Notes: generated by a model not told the origin, from the sequence alone. A stretch of DNA of 64,000 bases from Oscillospiraceae bacterium (GCA_015069205.1 SVIZ01000008.1:53369-117368); one strand, 5' to 3'. Positions 40,544 to 51,029 are shown, counted from the stretch's first letter. Program-made: numbers and translations.

Positions 40544-41740
40544 TTACGATCCTGCGCCGATCGTCTGATAAGACTGGTATATCGGATAAATGATGGAGAT
40601 CATGATGAAGCCTACGGCTACAGCCATGACTACGATCATTACCGGTTCAATGTATGATGTCAATTTAAGCAGAGCCTGCTTTGAATAGAAATCGAGGTCA
40701 TTTGCAACGGATTCAAGCATGTTTCCGAGCATACCTGTTTCTTCACCGACCTTGATGGTGGCGGGGAGTTTGGATACAAACCCGTCGACTTCAACAAGAG
40801 CTGAAGAAAGTGGCATACCGCCTGAAACCTTTTTCTCGACTTCATCAAACTGTGCTTCGATGTATTTGTTGCCGATAGTGCTCTTTGCGATCTCGATGCA
40901 GCTGTGGATCGGGATGCCTGCAGAGTAAAGAGAGCTCATGGTACGTGCAAATCTTCCTGAATAGATGATCTTGGTAAGCTTTCCCCATTTGCCCATGACT
41001 TTGATGCGGTCAATGAGCATTCTGACTGCAGGGATCTTAACTATCATCTTTCCGAATATTATGGCCAGAACAATGATTATCGCCAGGATATACCACTTGT
41101 TTGCGACAAAATCTGAAATAGCCATGAGGATCCTTGTCGGAAGAGGAAGCTCCGGAAGTGTAGCGAAGATATCTTCAAACTGCGGAAGAACATATCCGAA
41201 AAGGATCGCTACAACGATTACGATGAGTACACTTAAGATCTTAGGATAAGTAAGTGAATTCTTTGCTGTCTGCTCAAGCTGTGCTTCGCTTGTGTACTGC
41301 TCAGCTAGTCTTAAGCATGTGGTATCAAGAGTACCTGAAGTCTCCGCAGCCCTGATCATGAAGATAAGAAGGGGAGGGAATGCAGGTTCAAGTTCTTCCA
41401 TAACGGTTGAAAGGGAGACACCCTGGACGATACGGTCGCGGAGTCTTAAGTATAGCTGTCTCTCGTAATCGGTAATGGATTCGTCGTTTGCGATGATCTC
41501 GATAGCTTTGATCAGGACGACACCGGCCTTGATGAGCGTTCCAAGCTGGCGGCAGAAATCCGCAAGTCTGGGCTTTTTCAAGGGTTTTAATGCCATCTGC
41601 TTTATGATCGGCTTGGCCTCCAGAAGAAGGAGTCCCGAGTCATGGAATCTTTTCTGCAGATCAGCTTCATCAAAGGCATCAGCCTTACCCTTAACGATCT
41701 TGCCTTTACTGTCCTGTGCCTGGTATTTGTATTCCGGCAT
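40544..41740 (-). CDS. pilC: Pilus inner-membrane platform protein PilC/GspF
   Basis: 398 residues. The start MPEYKYQAQDSKGKIVKG is classic for GspF/PilC. Two T2SSF domains, each with a helical cytoplasmic bundle (FCRQLGTLIKAGV and FARTMSSLYSAGIPI), and three to four membrane helices are seen. It ends with IYPIYQSYQTIGAGS. PilC forms the platform around which PilB works. Confidence 0.95.
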   Translation of the reverse strand: MPEYKYQAQDSKGKIVKGKADAFDEADLQKRFHDSGLLLLEAKPIIKQMALKPLKKPRLADFCRQLGTLIKAGVVLIKAIEIIANDESITDYERQLYLRLRDRIVQGVSLSTVMEELEPAFPPLLIFMIRAAETSGTLDTTCLRLAEQYTSEAQLEQTAKNSLTYPKILSVLIVIVVAILFGYVLPQFEDIFATLPELPLPTRILMAISDFVANKWYILAIIIVLAIIFGKMIVKIPAVRMLIDRIKVMGKWGKLTKIIYSGRFARTMSSLYSAGIPIHSCIEIAKSTIGNKYIEAQFDEVEKKVSGGMPLSSALVEVDGFVSKLPATIKVGEETGMLGNMLESVANDLDFYSKQALLKLTSYIEPVMIVVMAVAVGFIMISIIYPIYQSYQTIGAGS

Positions 41741-41768
41741 AACTGGAGTCCCTTTCTTAAATACTTAT

Positions 41769-42272
41769 TTATTCTGCTTCATATTTGAGAAGCTCGAATG
41801 AGTAATACACCTTAAAATCGCCTTCCACACCAGGCTGTATTCCGTTTTCATAGCCTGTATCGTTATATGTGACCCTATAAAGACCGGTATGGTATTCGAA
41901 GCTCACAGGACCATTCGTCTCAGCGTCCCATTCATACAGGGTGACTTCACCGTTGCGCCGGGAAAGTGAGGCTATTCTTTCAGCTGCACCTTCTGTAAGG
42001 CCTGTGCTGCTGTGAGGATCATAGATGGAAGAAGCCTCGCCATAATATTCAGTGCCTATAGCTCTCAAAGCCTTACGCACGTCGCGGGCCTCTTTGTATG
42101 CCCTTCTTGCACCGGAATCAATGGCAAACCACAAGATAAGGATAGCCAGACATACAAATACCACGAGCGTGATCACAACAGTACGGAATACATCCGCAAT
42201 TTTGCTGCGCTTGTAAAACTGTATTCCTTCAACTTTAACCTGGTTGGAATTGCTGTCCGGCACTTGGGGCAT
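41769..42272 (-). CDS. Pilus-locus single-span protein of unknown function
   Basis: 167 residues. A polar N terminus, one hydrophobic helix (about 33-50, ending LAILILWFAIDSG) and a region with alpha/beta character outside the membrane. It has no FTLxE prepilin box, so it is not a pilin. It is the first gene of the minus-strand pilus operon, 28 bases before pilC, and is divergent from the giant prepilin. A PilO- or PilP-like accessory role is possible. Confidence 0.6.
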   Translation of the reverse strand: MPQVPDSNSNQVKVEGIQFYKRSKIADVFRTVVITLVVFVCLAILILWFAIDSGARRAYKEARDVRKALRAIGTEYYGEASSIYDPHSSTGLTEGAAERIASLSRRNGEVTLYEWDAETNGPVSFEYHTGLYRVTYNDTGYENGIQPGVEGDFKVYYSFELLKYEAE

Positions 42273-42510
42273 CCTCCTAATAAGTTAAAATAATTTTAGC
42301 ACGAAAATTTGTTAAAGACAGTTAATAAAATAAATTGTTACAGCAAGGTAATAGTTTCTTAACCAGTAATGATTTCGGGCATTTCATGTTATTCAGTTAT
42401 GATACAGATCCTTGAAAAAGCGCTCGAAAATTAACATCATCAAATTCCCTTGCATCCCCGGAGAAAATAAACGAACACATTCAAGTGCAAATGTCTGAAA
42501 AACAGGAAAA

Positions 42511-42525
42511 TGTAACATTGTTACA
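42511..42525. promoter_or_regulatory. 15-bp perfect palindrome in the pilus regulatory region
   Basis: TGTAACATTGTTACA. It matches the copy upstream of the cupin gene except for the central base, which is inherent to an odd-length palindrome read on the other strand. Confidence 0.6.
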
Positions 42526-42601
42526 CTCTTCGAATTAGCATTTTGGACCACCGGATTAACAAAACTACCACATATATGCAACAAAAGATTAACACTGCAT
42601 T

Positions 42602-42632
42602 ATTTGAATATTGGCGGTTCAAATCTTATAAT
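42602..42632 (+). promoter_or_regulatory. Promoter of the giant prepilin operon, with palindrome
   Basis: TTGAAT (42604), a 17-base spacer and TATAAT (42627). ATTTGAA and TTCAAAT form an inverted repeat with a 9-base loop that covers the -35 hexamer and spacer, a likely operator. Confidence 0.7.
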
Positions 42633-42686
42633 TTAATAAAATATATTTGCTATTACTGTCGGCTGTTAATGCCCAGCGGAGGATGA

Positions 42687-45600
42687 ATGACAAGATTAAG
42701 AATGACAAACAGATCAATCTTTGGAAGACGTGGCAGAAAGAGCCGCGGCTTTACGCTGGTTGAGCTTATCGTTGTTCTTACGATAATTGCTATCATTGCT
42801 GCTGTTGGCGTTGTTACAATATTCGGCTATATCAAAAAATCGCGTTTTGAACAGAACTCTCAAAGTGCAGTTTCAATTTATCAGGCTGCTCAAAATGCTC
42901 TTTCTGACCAGGTTGCTAATGGTACGCACGATTCCTGGACACGCAAACTTGTTGAGTTGAAGTGTTCTGCTACAGAGATTACTGCATTTGAAAAAGACCT
43001 TGATAAGAACAACGAGTCAAATACAATGAAGTTGTCTCTTACATATAATCCGCATTCTCCCTCAGGATACGAAGATAGTTACCTTTATAATCTTTTGACT
43101 AGTGAGTTTTATGATAAGTCTATATTTGGCGGTACTATTGCTGTTGAATTAGATGTGGTAGCTACTTACTCAAAGGGAACCATATATTATTCTGCCTGGG
43201 TTGCATCAGCATTTTATTGCCGACAGAATGATAGTGAAACCGGTTGGGATAGTACTTGCATTGGTTCTGCTCAAGATGGTCTGCCCGAAAGAGATTATAC
43301 ATACAGAAGAGATACGAGCCTTGTCGGTTGGTTCGATGGTACGGCTGATTCTGTTACAGGTCCTGATGGAGTATGTCCTGTTCATATTCCTCAGAGTCTT
43401 ATCAATGAGCTTGATGGTCATATCCTTGCAGATTCTACCGACAGTGGTTATTTGGTTAATCTCCGTAATGGAGAAACTTTGGATGTATCCTGGGCTATTT
43501 TTGATACAGACGGTGTACTCCGTGAGGCTCATAACGAAAAAAATCTGAAGTTTACTCTTGTTTCAGAAGGAACTGATTTAGGAAATGCTGAGACATACAA
43601 CAACATTGAGCTTGGTATCAGCAAACATGATCTTGATAATTACAGAAATAGAGTCAAGAATCAGGATGTGACAATTATCCATGAGTGTGTTAACAGTAAA
43701 ACATATATAACGAGATACAGCAGAACAGCTCTTGTTGATGTTACTGTAAGCAGTGGTTTATCAAGTAAAACGATGCGTTTCCCGCTGACTGTTTCAAAAG
43801 TTATTGGTGATGACCGTGTAGGTTGTCCTGATCCTACTGTAGGATATTACGAATACAGATTATCATTAGACTGCATGGTTATTCGTTCTGATGAGAGTTC
43901 CCCCGCTGATACCAGACTCAACGGTGAAAGATTGTTTGGCAATATACCACGTAATATCAGTGCAACATTCTCCGGAACATTTGAACGGTATGTTGAAGCA
44001 GATAAACCGGTAGAAACAAAAACAGTAACTGATATGAAAGCTGCCAGAGCTATTGATGATCCGGTTTACTTTACCGGTGTATCAAGAGTAAAGGGTAATA
44101 CCTCTTATTGTTATGTTGTAAGAAGCGGTATGGCGAAATATGATTCTCCTGATAATGCTGAAGAAGGTACAACAGGTAAATGTGTTGTAAATACTCTCTT
44201 CGGAGATCTGATCTACAATGACAGCGTTGCCGGAACGAGTTGGACTGCTCAAGGCGGAGATGCTGTTATCACCTCCTTCAGGCATCTTTATAATATCCGT
44301 TGGATTGAAAATTCGAATGCTAATTACAGGATCGTTCGTGATCTGGATTGGTATACCGATAAATCTGACTTGCTTATAGTAAGTGATGTTAAAGTTTTTA
44401 AGTGTTCTAACGGTGAGTGCAGAACACCTGCTACCATTACGAATTCCAATAACGCGGATACAGCTTTATTAAAGATTGTCTCATTCCCGGCTATTAATGA
44501 ATTGAGAGCAGGCCAGACATTGACATCCATGTCTGATGCTTCTGGAAAGAAGTATTCTATCAACAACTTACAGATGAGGACCTCTTCTTTCTCAAATAAC
44601 ACTGATGAAGGATATGGTTTGATCTGCAAGAATAGTGGAACTATATCTAATATTTATACAAATAACTTTAATATGGTTCTTTCCAATGTCTCCGATATGT
44701 CAGCGAGTGACTATAGTTTAATTTCACAATCGGATGCAACTATAGGTATAAATTCTCAAAGCAGACTAAATGCTAATTACTATGTAGGTGGTCTTGTCGG
44801 ACTTAATCGTGGAACTATAGGTAATAGTGCGGCTGATGATGATCAGAATGTTATTATGATGAGCAATCCGATTGTTTTGTCAAGCTCTGAAGAAGATGAT
44901 TACTGGCTGTCAAGCAATTATCCGGGTGCAGGCGGCATCATCGGTAAGAATGAATCCTCTGCTATTAGCGGATCTTTAGAAATTAATGGAAGATTTGCAG
45001 TTGTCGGTAACGGTAATGTAGGAGGAGTTATTGCATATTCTAGCGCTGATATAGGCGCAAGGTTAGTTGTAGGCGGTAACCCTAATGGCAATAGTGCGTT
45101 TACTTTGCCGGTTGAATCAACTACAGGCTCAGATGATAACCTCTCTTGTGTTATAGCAGGCACGGACCATGTTGGTGGTGCCATTGGCTATTTGGATTCA
45201 TGCAGTCTTACGTACTCTGTATCAGAAGTAACAGTTTCATCTTATGATACTGATGGAACGGGCAGAGTTGAATTCTCTGACCATGATAGTGATGACTATC
45301 AGATTTATGTTGATTTGCCTGAAGAGTCCTTGATCCTTGAGCTGGATAATGGTAAAGATGGCGTTAATGTAGGCGGCGCAATTGGTTATATGAATAATTG
45401 CGACGGCGATTATATGAGTGTTTATGTCAATAACGCAGGCAATATTCTTATTAGAAACACAAACTCAAAACTGAATGAAGTCGGCGGTGCAATCGGTTAT
45501 GATTACGGCAGTACGGTTGCCAAGTCTTTCCTGACGGTTATTAATGGTAACGGAGCTATTGGTTCATTACTAGATGATAATAATAATCCTTTGAACAAAG

Positions 45601-48600
45601 CTGAGTGTACCGGCGGTGTATACGGTCATATTGAGAATGTTTCTGATCGAACGATCTATTTGGATGTTGAAAACAATGGTACGAAGATTTCAGCTATCAG
45701 TGATGACAGCGCAAGCAATCACGGTGCCGGCGGTGCAATCGGAGTTATAAAGGACGGAAAAGTTAATCTTGTTACCAACATTTTTAATGGTGAAAATACA
45801 AAGATTGTTTATTACAGTAATAAATATAGTGAAAGAATTACGGGTGCCGGCGGTGCAATTGGTGCAATCTGCGCAGCTCAGAATAATGATCAGAGTTATC
45901 TGACTGAGAATTCTCATGTATTCGTCGAGAATAGAGGATATATCTATGCAAATTATAATGCAGGCGGTGCTGTTGGCGTACTGTTTGCCAATTATGGCGG
46001 TATATATGCTTATAACAACGGGGCAAAGATTAAAGGCAAGTATTGTATCGGTGGAGCAGTCGGTTGGAGTAAGGGTGCTGAGTATGGTGAGATTCAGTCC
46101 ACACTTTCCGGTGCAACAGTAGACGGCATTAATTTTATTGGTGGATCTGTCGGCCGAAATCCGAATCTGCAGGGCGGAACTATTATCACCAAGGTTAATG
46201 GCGATTCAACTGTATCAGGTACCGGTTCTGTTGTCGGTGGTGTGTGCGGTGATGTCAGGGTGCAGGGAGATGGCACTGGCACAATTGAGTTGGATGGTAA
46301 CGGTTCTACGCTTACAGTCCATGCCGATGGCAAAGGTGTTGGCGGTGTTGCCGGTGTTTTGAGAGCTGGCGGAATAGTAAATCGTGCTACGGTAAATGCA
46401 GCTGGTGTTGTTTTAGATGTAAGCGGAACTGAATCCGTTGGTGGTGCAATCGGCAGACTGAGATCAACCAGCTGGGAAAATTCTAAAAGTGCAGATGTTG
46501 ATACTGAAAAACTTGTTGCGGGTTCTGACAATAAAACGGGCGACAATATTATGGTCAATGTTGATGTTGTCCTTCCTCATCCTTCCAGAATTGTTGGAAG
46601 TGATGCAAATGTTGGTGGTGCTATCGGATTTATACATACAAATAACGGTGTTTTTGGTGGCTCTATCAGCGTGACAACTGAATCCGGATCATCTGAAGAT
46701 AGTGCAATTATAAGTGGAACCTATAATGTCGGTGGTGCTATTGGTCACTTTGGAAGCTGTTATCCTGATTGGGTTGCTGATAATTCGAAAATTGCAGTAG
46801 ATTTTACTGACTCTCCGATTAATATTGAATCCACTGTTTCTGCTGGTGATAATGCTAATTTGGGTGGTGCGGTAGGATTTTTCGATTCCGACGATAAGGG
46901 TAATACAAATTGCCAATATGTTATAGTGTCTGATCTTGGTGCTTCATCATTGACAGCAAAAGGTTCAAATGTCGGCGGTGCCATTGGATATAATAAGATT
47001 CATAATGGTCACATTTCTGCGTCTTCCAGCGGTACTATTACGGGGAACAACAATGTTGCCGGAGGTATCGGATACAATGCTTGCCAAGTCGCATCTGTAA
47101 CGACTGACATTGGCGGGAATGGCAGTGCTGAGATTTACGGTACAGGTAATTATGTTGGTGGTGCGGTCGGTTATAACCTTAGAAAAATCGCTGAAGTAAC
47201 CGTTGAGTTAACCGGAGAATCCAAAATCTACGGTGGCTATTTCGAAGATGATACTTTGATAAATGGTGATTGCATCGGAGGCGCCTTAGGTTACAGCGAA
47301 GGTGAATTGCCTTCTGTTACAGTTAATATTTCCGGAGATTCCTATGTCGATGGTGGCATTAATGTTGGTGGCGCAATAGGACATCAGGGATCTAATACAA
47401 AGTGGGATTTAGTAATATCTTCCATTGATGTTACCATTAATAATGATAAGGTTGTAAGGGGTTATAGTAATCTCGGCGGTGCTATAGGACTTTTGGGTTC
47501 AAGTAGTTCTCCTAAAGCCCTTACGATTAATAATGTTTCTGTTGTGATGAATACCGGAAATCCGATCTGGCAGGGTGCAAAGCAGTATCCTGATGCCTGT
47601 ATCGGTGGTGTTATCGGTTTCCATTTTAAAGGCACGATTAATAGCATTAGCTTAAGTGGTACAGGTGGTCAGATCGATACCCTGTCTGCCAATAGAAGCA
47701 GCGGTGCTCCTTATAGGACATATGATAATGGCCTTTTGATTACAGGTCATGGCAATTATCTGGGTGGTATTATCGGAAAGTCCGGTGATACAGGTTCTTC
47801 TCAGAGTAGTTCTAAAGTTATCAATATTTCAGCAACAGGTCCTTCGATTTGTGTAGTATCCACTAACGGTTCTTCTTATATTGGAGGATGGATTGGAGCA
47901 TGCTATTCATTCTTTAGTGGCGGTACTGCACAAACAAAGACAACTTATGATGTAAATACGGTAAAGGTAGTATACAGTAATGGCGATTATGTAGGTGGTG
48001 TATGCGGCAAATTAACCCGCACTGCCGCATTTGATATATATATGAATATGACAGTTGAGCTGTCAGAAGCAATAGTTTCCGGAAAGGCTGCTGTAGGCGG
48101 AGCATTCGGAGAATTTAGTGCTGCTAAACTTACGGGAAGACTTGATGTATCTTTGGAAAATGCTACCAGGATTGGCGACTATCAGGGATCTCTCAGTACT
48201 GTTTACGGTGTGGATACAGTTACTGACGGGTGTATTTGTGTACAAGCCGGTGGAGCAATAGGAGTCTATAAAGTAGGTAATGGTCAGAATACAAGTGCAT
48301 ATATCTCTGTAAGAATTGGAAACGAAGATCAGACTGATACAAGTATGGTCTTTGCCGGTGGTGATGACTTAAGTAATACCGATGTAGATTTGCGTGATAA
48401 CAGCGGTGTAGGTGGAGCAGTTGGTATATTGACATCTAATTCTGGTACGCAGAATTATGGAAACAAAGACTGCAGTACCAATTTTGAAGCATATTTCTAT
48501 GTGTTAAGTTATTCTTCAAATGTTGCTGTTTATTCTAAAGCAACTGATGTCGGTGGCTTTGCAGGCTGCACATACAGTGTTAACTTGCAGGGCTGTTTTA

Positions 48601-51029
48601 GTACTGCTGTAGTTAGAGGCGATGGAGAAGATGCTGATGTCGGCGGATTTGCAGGATGTGTGTATAGCGGAAAGATCAATAACTGCTATAGCGGCGGCCA
48701 TACAGTCGGCGGGCAGTATATTCCTCTCTATGAGAATGTTACAGGTAAAAAGAATGTAGGCGGATTCGCAGGCTTTATTAGCAATAGTGCTACGCAGATT
48801 GTTCAGTGTTACTCTACTTGTTCTGTAAACGGCGAGGATTGTGTCGGAGGATTTGTTGGCAGCACAGATGCAAATAAAGGAAGCTTCTTCCAAGAATGCT
48901 ATTGTACAGGATATGTGTTTATTAATTCTGAGTCTTCGACGAATTTCGGATCTTTTGCCGGATGCGCTACAAAGGATAATGTCGCTATATTCAATATCAG
49001 TAAGGTAGTAGATAAGATCAATGCTGAACTTCCAAGAGTAGGAAATATCCCGGAAAGCCGCATCGGTGTTAATCAAATTAGACGAGCTATGTGGAATGGT
49101 GCGGGCAATGAGTATATAAAGAAGGATGCTACGTCAATTTACCATGCGAATCCTTTTGATTCGACATTGAAGAATGAAGATGGAACTGTCCCGGAATTCC
49201 CGCTTAGAACTTTCATATCTGTTCAGCTTTCGACTCCGGAAAGGCCTGCTAAGCACTGGGAAGGTGTTCATTATGGAGACTGGCCCATTATCCCTACGGA
49301 AGATCCTGATTATATTCTGATAAACCCGGATGTTGAGATACTCACCCCTATCAATGTTTATAACGGAACGGCTGTTGAACCTGTTGTTAAGGTAACTAAG
49401 GGTGGAAAAGAGTTAACTCTTGGTGTGGACTATACAGTTGTTTACTGGAGAAATAACAAGATTGGCATGGCGGCTGCAATAGTTGTTGGAATTGGACAGT
49501 ATTATGGTCAGGTAAAAGAGTATTTTGAAATTACTTCGCCGGATATTAATTCTACTGAATTTGAAATAAAAGTTGATTCTCCGATTCCGTTTAATGATGA
49601 CGGTACAGAGGTTAAGCCGCCGGTGAGTGTAATATATAAGAAGGATGGCAAGGAAACGCCTCTTGTTGAGAACCAGGATTACACTTTGGTATATGAGAGC
49701 AACACTCAGCCCGGACAAGGCAAAGTAAAGATTACCGGTATGGGCAATTATACAGGTGAAGTTGTAAAAGAATTCACTATTTTGCCTCTGTATACTGTTA
49801 ACTTTGAAGCTGGTGGAGAAACAGTTTATGTTCCTCAGCGCATAGCTAAGGGCAATGTTGTTGAGCGTCCTGCAGATCCTAAACTTACCGGTCATTTATT
49901 CGTTGATTGGTATAAGGATGCCGAATTAACTGAGAAGTATAATTTTGCTGATCAAGTTGATGGAGATCTGACTATCTATGCTAAGTGGACAAAAGAACAA
50001 TACACGGTTGAATTTGTTGTCAACGGTGGTGTTCCTGTTGATCCTCAGACTGTTGAATATAACGATATATTAGATGCGTCGAAGATAAATGAGCAAATTA
50101 AGACTGATTGTACTTTCGTTGGTTGGTATTCCGATGAGGAGTGCACACAGGAATTCACTCTTGATACACCGGTAACCGGTGCTATGACTCTCTATGCTTT
50201 GTGGAAGGATAATCCGCTTGTTACTTACAACGGTACTGATATTCCTTCTGAGAGGATAGAATATAACTCATGCATCACAAAACCGGATGATCCGGCTAAG
50301 GAACACTTTACATTTATCGGTTGGTATAAGGATGCTGAATTCGAAACAGAGTATGATTTCGCTGAACCGGTTACGGCTGATATTGAGATCTATGCTAAAT
50401 GGGTGGCTAAGCCCGTGGTTATCGTTCATATTGATACCGGTAAAACAACTGAAACCGAGGTTGATTATGAATATGATCTGAGCAGTTTCGAGATTGCTGA
50501 GCCTACTAAAGATGGCGGATACAGATTTGGCGGCTGGTATGCTGATGAAGAGTGTACTGAAGCATTTGACTTCGAACAGACAGTTACAGCGGATGTACAT
50601 ATCTATGCTAAATGGATTAAAACATATATTATTACCGTACACTTAGGTGAAGGTGAACCAATTGAGATTACAGTCGATGAAGGCGATATCTTTAGCTATC
50701 TGCCTGAAAAGGATGACTTTGTTTTCGATGGTTGGTTTACAGACGGCGAGTTCACCAATCCGATTACCATGAATTTCGGTATAAATGGAAACTATACGGT
50801 TTACGCTAAATGGGCTACAGCTCATTACGTTACAATAGTTATAAGCGAAGGTAATGAGGTGGTTATTCCTGTAGCTGAAGGAAAGAGATTGGAATACACA
50901 CCGGAAAGAGAAGGATATACTTTCCTTGGCTACTATGAAGATGATCAATTCACCACGCCTATCGAAATCAGTACGATTGATATTTATAGTGACTACAGGA
51001 TTTACGCATTGTGGGAAGAGGAAACATAA
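42687..51029 (+). CDS. Giant prepilin-like pilus-tip adhesin
   Basis: 2,780 residues. A basic leader ends in SRG at residue 21, followed by FTLVELIVVLTIIAIIAA with Glu at mature position 5, a textbook type III prepilin cleavage site. Residues about 60-690 are beta-rich. From about 697 to 2110 there are about 36 GG-[AVIF]-x-G units (for example NVGGAIGYMNN, DVGGFAGCVYS), 18-70 residues apart, resembling GLUG-type beta-helix adhesins. Two Ig-like modules (2213-2366) and six InlB_B-type repeats (about 2368-2780, each with GWY-x-D and YAKW) end the protein. No LPXTG or other anchor is present, so the N-terminal pilin helix should hold it in a pilus. GGAGG is 4 bases before the ATG; the Met at residue 6 is an alternative. 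Minor pilin genes follow at once. Confidence 0.88.
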   Translation: MTRLRMTNRSIFGRRGRKSRGFTLVELIVVLTIIAIIAAVGVVTIFGYIKKSRFEQNSQSAVSIYQAAQNALSDQVANGTHDSWTRKLVELKCSATEITAFEKDLDKNNESNTMKLSLTYNPHSPSGYEDSYLYNLLTSEFYDKSIFGGTIAVELDVVATYSKGTIYYSAWVASAFYCRQNDSETGWDSTCIGSAQDGLPERDYTYRRDTSLVGWFDGTADSVTGPDGVCPVHIPQSLINELDGHILADSTDSGYLVNLRNGETLDVSWAIFDTDGVLREAHNEKNLKFTLVSEGTDLGNAETYNNIELGISKHDLDNYRNRVKNQDVTIIHECVNSKTYITRYSRTALVDVTVSSGLSSKTMRFPLTVSKVIGDDRVGCPDPTVGYYEYRLSLDCMVIRSDESSPADTRLNGERLFGNIPRNISATFSGTFERYVEADKPVETKTVTDMKAARAIDDPVYFTGVSRVKGNTSYCYVVRSGMAKYDSPDNAEEGTTGKCVVNTLFGDLIYNDSVAGTSWTAQGGDAVITSFRHLYNIRWIENSNANYRIVRDLDWYTDKSDLLIVSDVKVFKCSNGECRTPATITNSNNADTALLKIVSFPAINELRAGQTLTSMSDASGKKYSINNLQMRTSSFSNNTDEGYGLICKNSGTISNIYTNNFNMVLSNVSDMSASDYSLISQSDATIGINSQSRLNANYYVGGLVGLNRGTIGNSAADDDQNVIMMSNPIVLSSSEEDDYWLSSNYPGAGGIIGKNESSAISGSLEINGRFAVVGNGNVGGVIAYSSADIGARLVVGGNPNGNSAFTLPVESTTGSDDNLSCVIAGTDHVGGAIGYLDSCSLTYSVSEVTVSSYDTDGTGRVEFSDHDSDDYQIYVDLPEESLILELDNGKDGVNVGGAIGYMNNCDGDYMSVYVNNAGNILIRNTNSKLNEVGGAIGYDYGSTVAKSFLTVINGNGAIGSLLDDNNNPLNKAECTGGVYGHIENVSDRTIYLDVENNGTKISAISDDSASNHGAGGAIGVIKDGKVNLVTNIFNGENTKIVYYSNKYSERITGAGGAIGAICAAQNNDQSYLTENSHVFVENRGYIYANYNAGGAVGVLFANYGGIYAYNNGAKIKGKYCIGGAVGWSKGAEYGEIQSTLSGATVDGINFIGGSVGRNPNLQGGTIITKVNGDSTVSGTGSVVGGVCGDVRVQGDGTGTIELDGNGSTLTVHADGKGVGGVAGVLRAGGIVNRATVNAAGVVLDVSGTESVGGAIGRLRSTSWENSKSADVDTEKLVAGSDNKTGDNIMVNVDVVLPHPSRIVGSDANVGGAIGFIHTNNGVFGGSISVTTESGSSEDSAIISGTYNVGGAIGHFGSCYPDWVADNSKIAVDFTDSPINIESTVSAGDNANLGGAVGFFDSDDKGNTNCQYVIVSDLGASSLTAKGSNVGGAIGYNKIHNGHISASSSGTITGNNNVAGGIGYNACQVASVTTDIGGNGSAEIYGTGNYVGGAVGYNLRKIAEVTVELTGESKIYGGYFEDDTLINGDCIGGALGYSEGELPSVTVNISGDSYVDGGINVGGAIGHQGSNTKWDLVISSIDVTINNDKVVRGYSNLGGAIGLLGSSSSPKALTINNVSVVMNTGNPIWQGAKQYPDACIGGVIGFHFKGTINSISLSGTGGQIDTLSANRSSGAPYRTYDNGLLITGHGNYLGGIIGKSGDTGSSQSSSKVINISATGPSICVVSTNGSSYIGGWIGACYSFFSGGTAQTKTTYDVNTVKVVYSNGDYVGGVCGKLTRTAAFDIYMNMTVELSEAIVSGKAAVGGAFGEFSAAKLTGRLDVSLENATRIGDYQGSLSTVYGVDTVTDGCICVQAGGAIGVYKVGNGQNTSAYISVRIGNEDQTDTSMVFAGGDDLSNTDVDLRDNSGVGGAVGILTSNSGTQNYGNKDCSTNFEAYFYVLSYSSNVAVYSKATDVGGFAGCTYSVNLQGCFSTAVVRGDGEDADVGGFAGCVYSGKINNCYSGGHTVGGQYIPLYENVTGKKNVGGFAGFISNSATQIVQCYSTCSVNGEDCVGGFVGSTDANKGSFFQECYCTGYVFINSESSTNFGSFAGCATKDNVAIFNISKVVDKINAELPRVGNIPESRIGVNQIRRAMWNGAGNEYIKKDATSIYHANPFDSTLKNEDGTVPEFPLRTFISVQLSTPERPAKHWEGVHYGDWPIIPTEDPDYILINPDVEILTPINVYNGTAVEPVVKVTKGGKELTLGVDYTVVYWRNNKIGMAAAIVVGIGQYYGQVKEYFEITSPDINSTEFEIKVDSPIPFNDDGTEVKPPVSVIYKKDGKETPLVENQDYTLVYESNTQPGQGKVKITGMGNYTGEVVKEFTILPLYTVNFEAGGETVYVPQRIAKGNVVERPADPKLTGHLFVDWYKDAELTEKYNFADQVDGDLTIYAKWTKEQYTVEFVVNGGVPVDPQTVEYNDILDASKINEQIKTDCTFVGWYSDEECTQEFTLDTPVTGAMTLYALWKDNPLVTYNGTDIPSERIEYNSCITKPDDPAKEHFTFIGWYKDAEFETEYDFAEPVTADIEIYAKWVAKPVVIVHIDTGKTTETEVDYEYDLSSFEIAEPTKDGGYRFGGWYADEECTEAFDFEQTVTADVHIYAKWIKTYIITVHLGEGEPIEITVDEGDIFSYLPEKDDFVFDGWFTDGEFTNPITMNFGINGNYTVYAKWATAHYVTIVISEGNEVVIPVAEGKRLEYTPEREGYTFLGYYEDDQFTTPIEISTIDIYSDYRIYALWEEET

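Larger units (their letters stand above)
42273..42686. other. Divergent pilus regulatory region
   Basis: A 414-base AT-rich gap between the two pilus operons. It has an extended -10-like TGCTAAAAT on the minus strand near 42292, a 15-bp palindrome at 42511-42525, and the promoter of the giant gene at 42604-42632. No c-di-GMP riboswitch core was recognised by eye. No gene is visible. Confidence 0.6.

Noticed and set aside
42273..42686. c-di-GMP riboswitch upstream of the pilus genes
   Set aside because: The conserved GEMM core could not be found by eye in this gap or before the pilin gene; a covariance search would settle it.
42687..51029. Giant gene as a DNA-repeat assembly artefact
   Set aside because: The protein repeats are degenerate at the DNA level, so a collapsed or expanded repeat is unlikely; the frame stays open for more than 8 kb.
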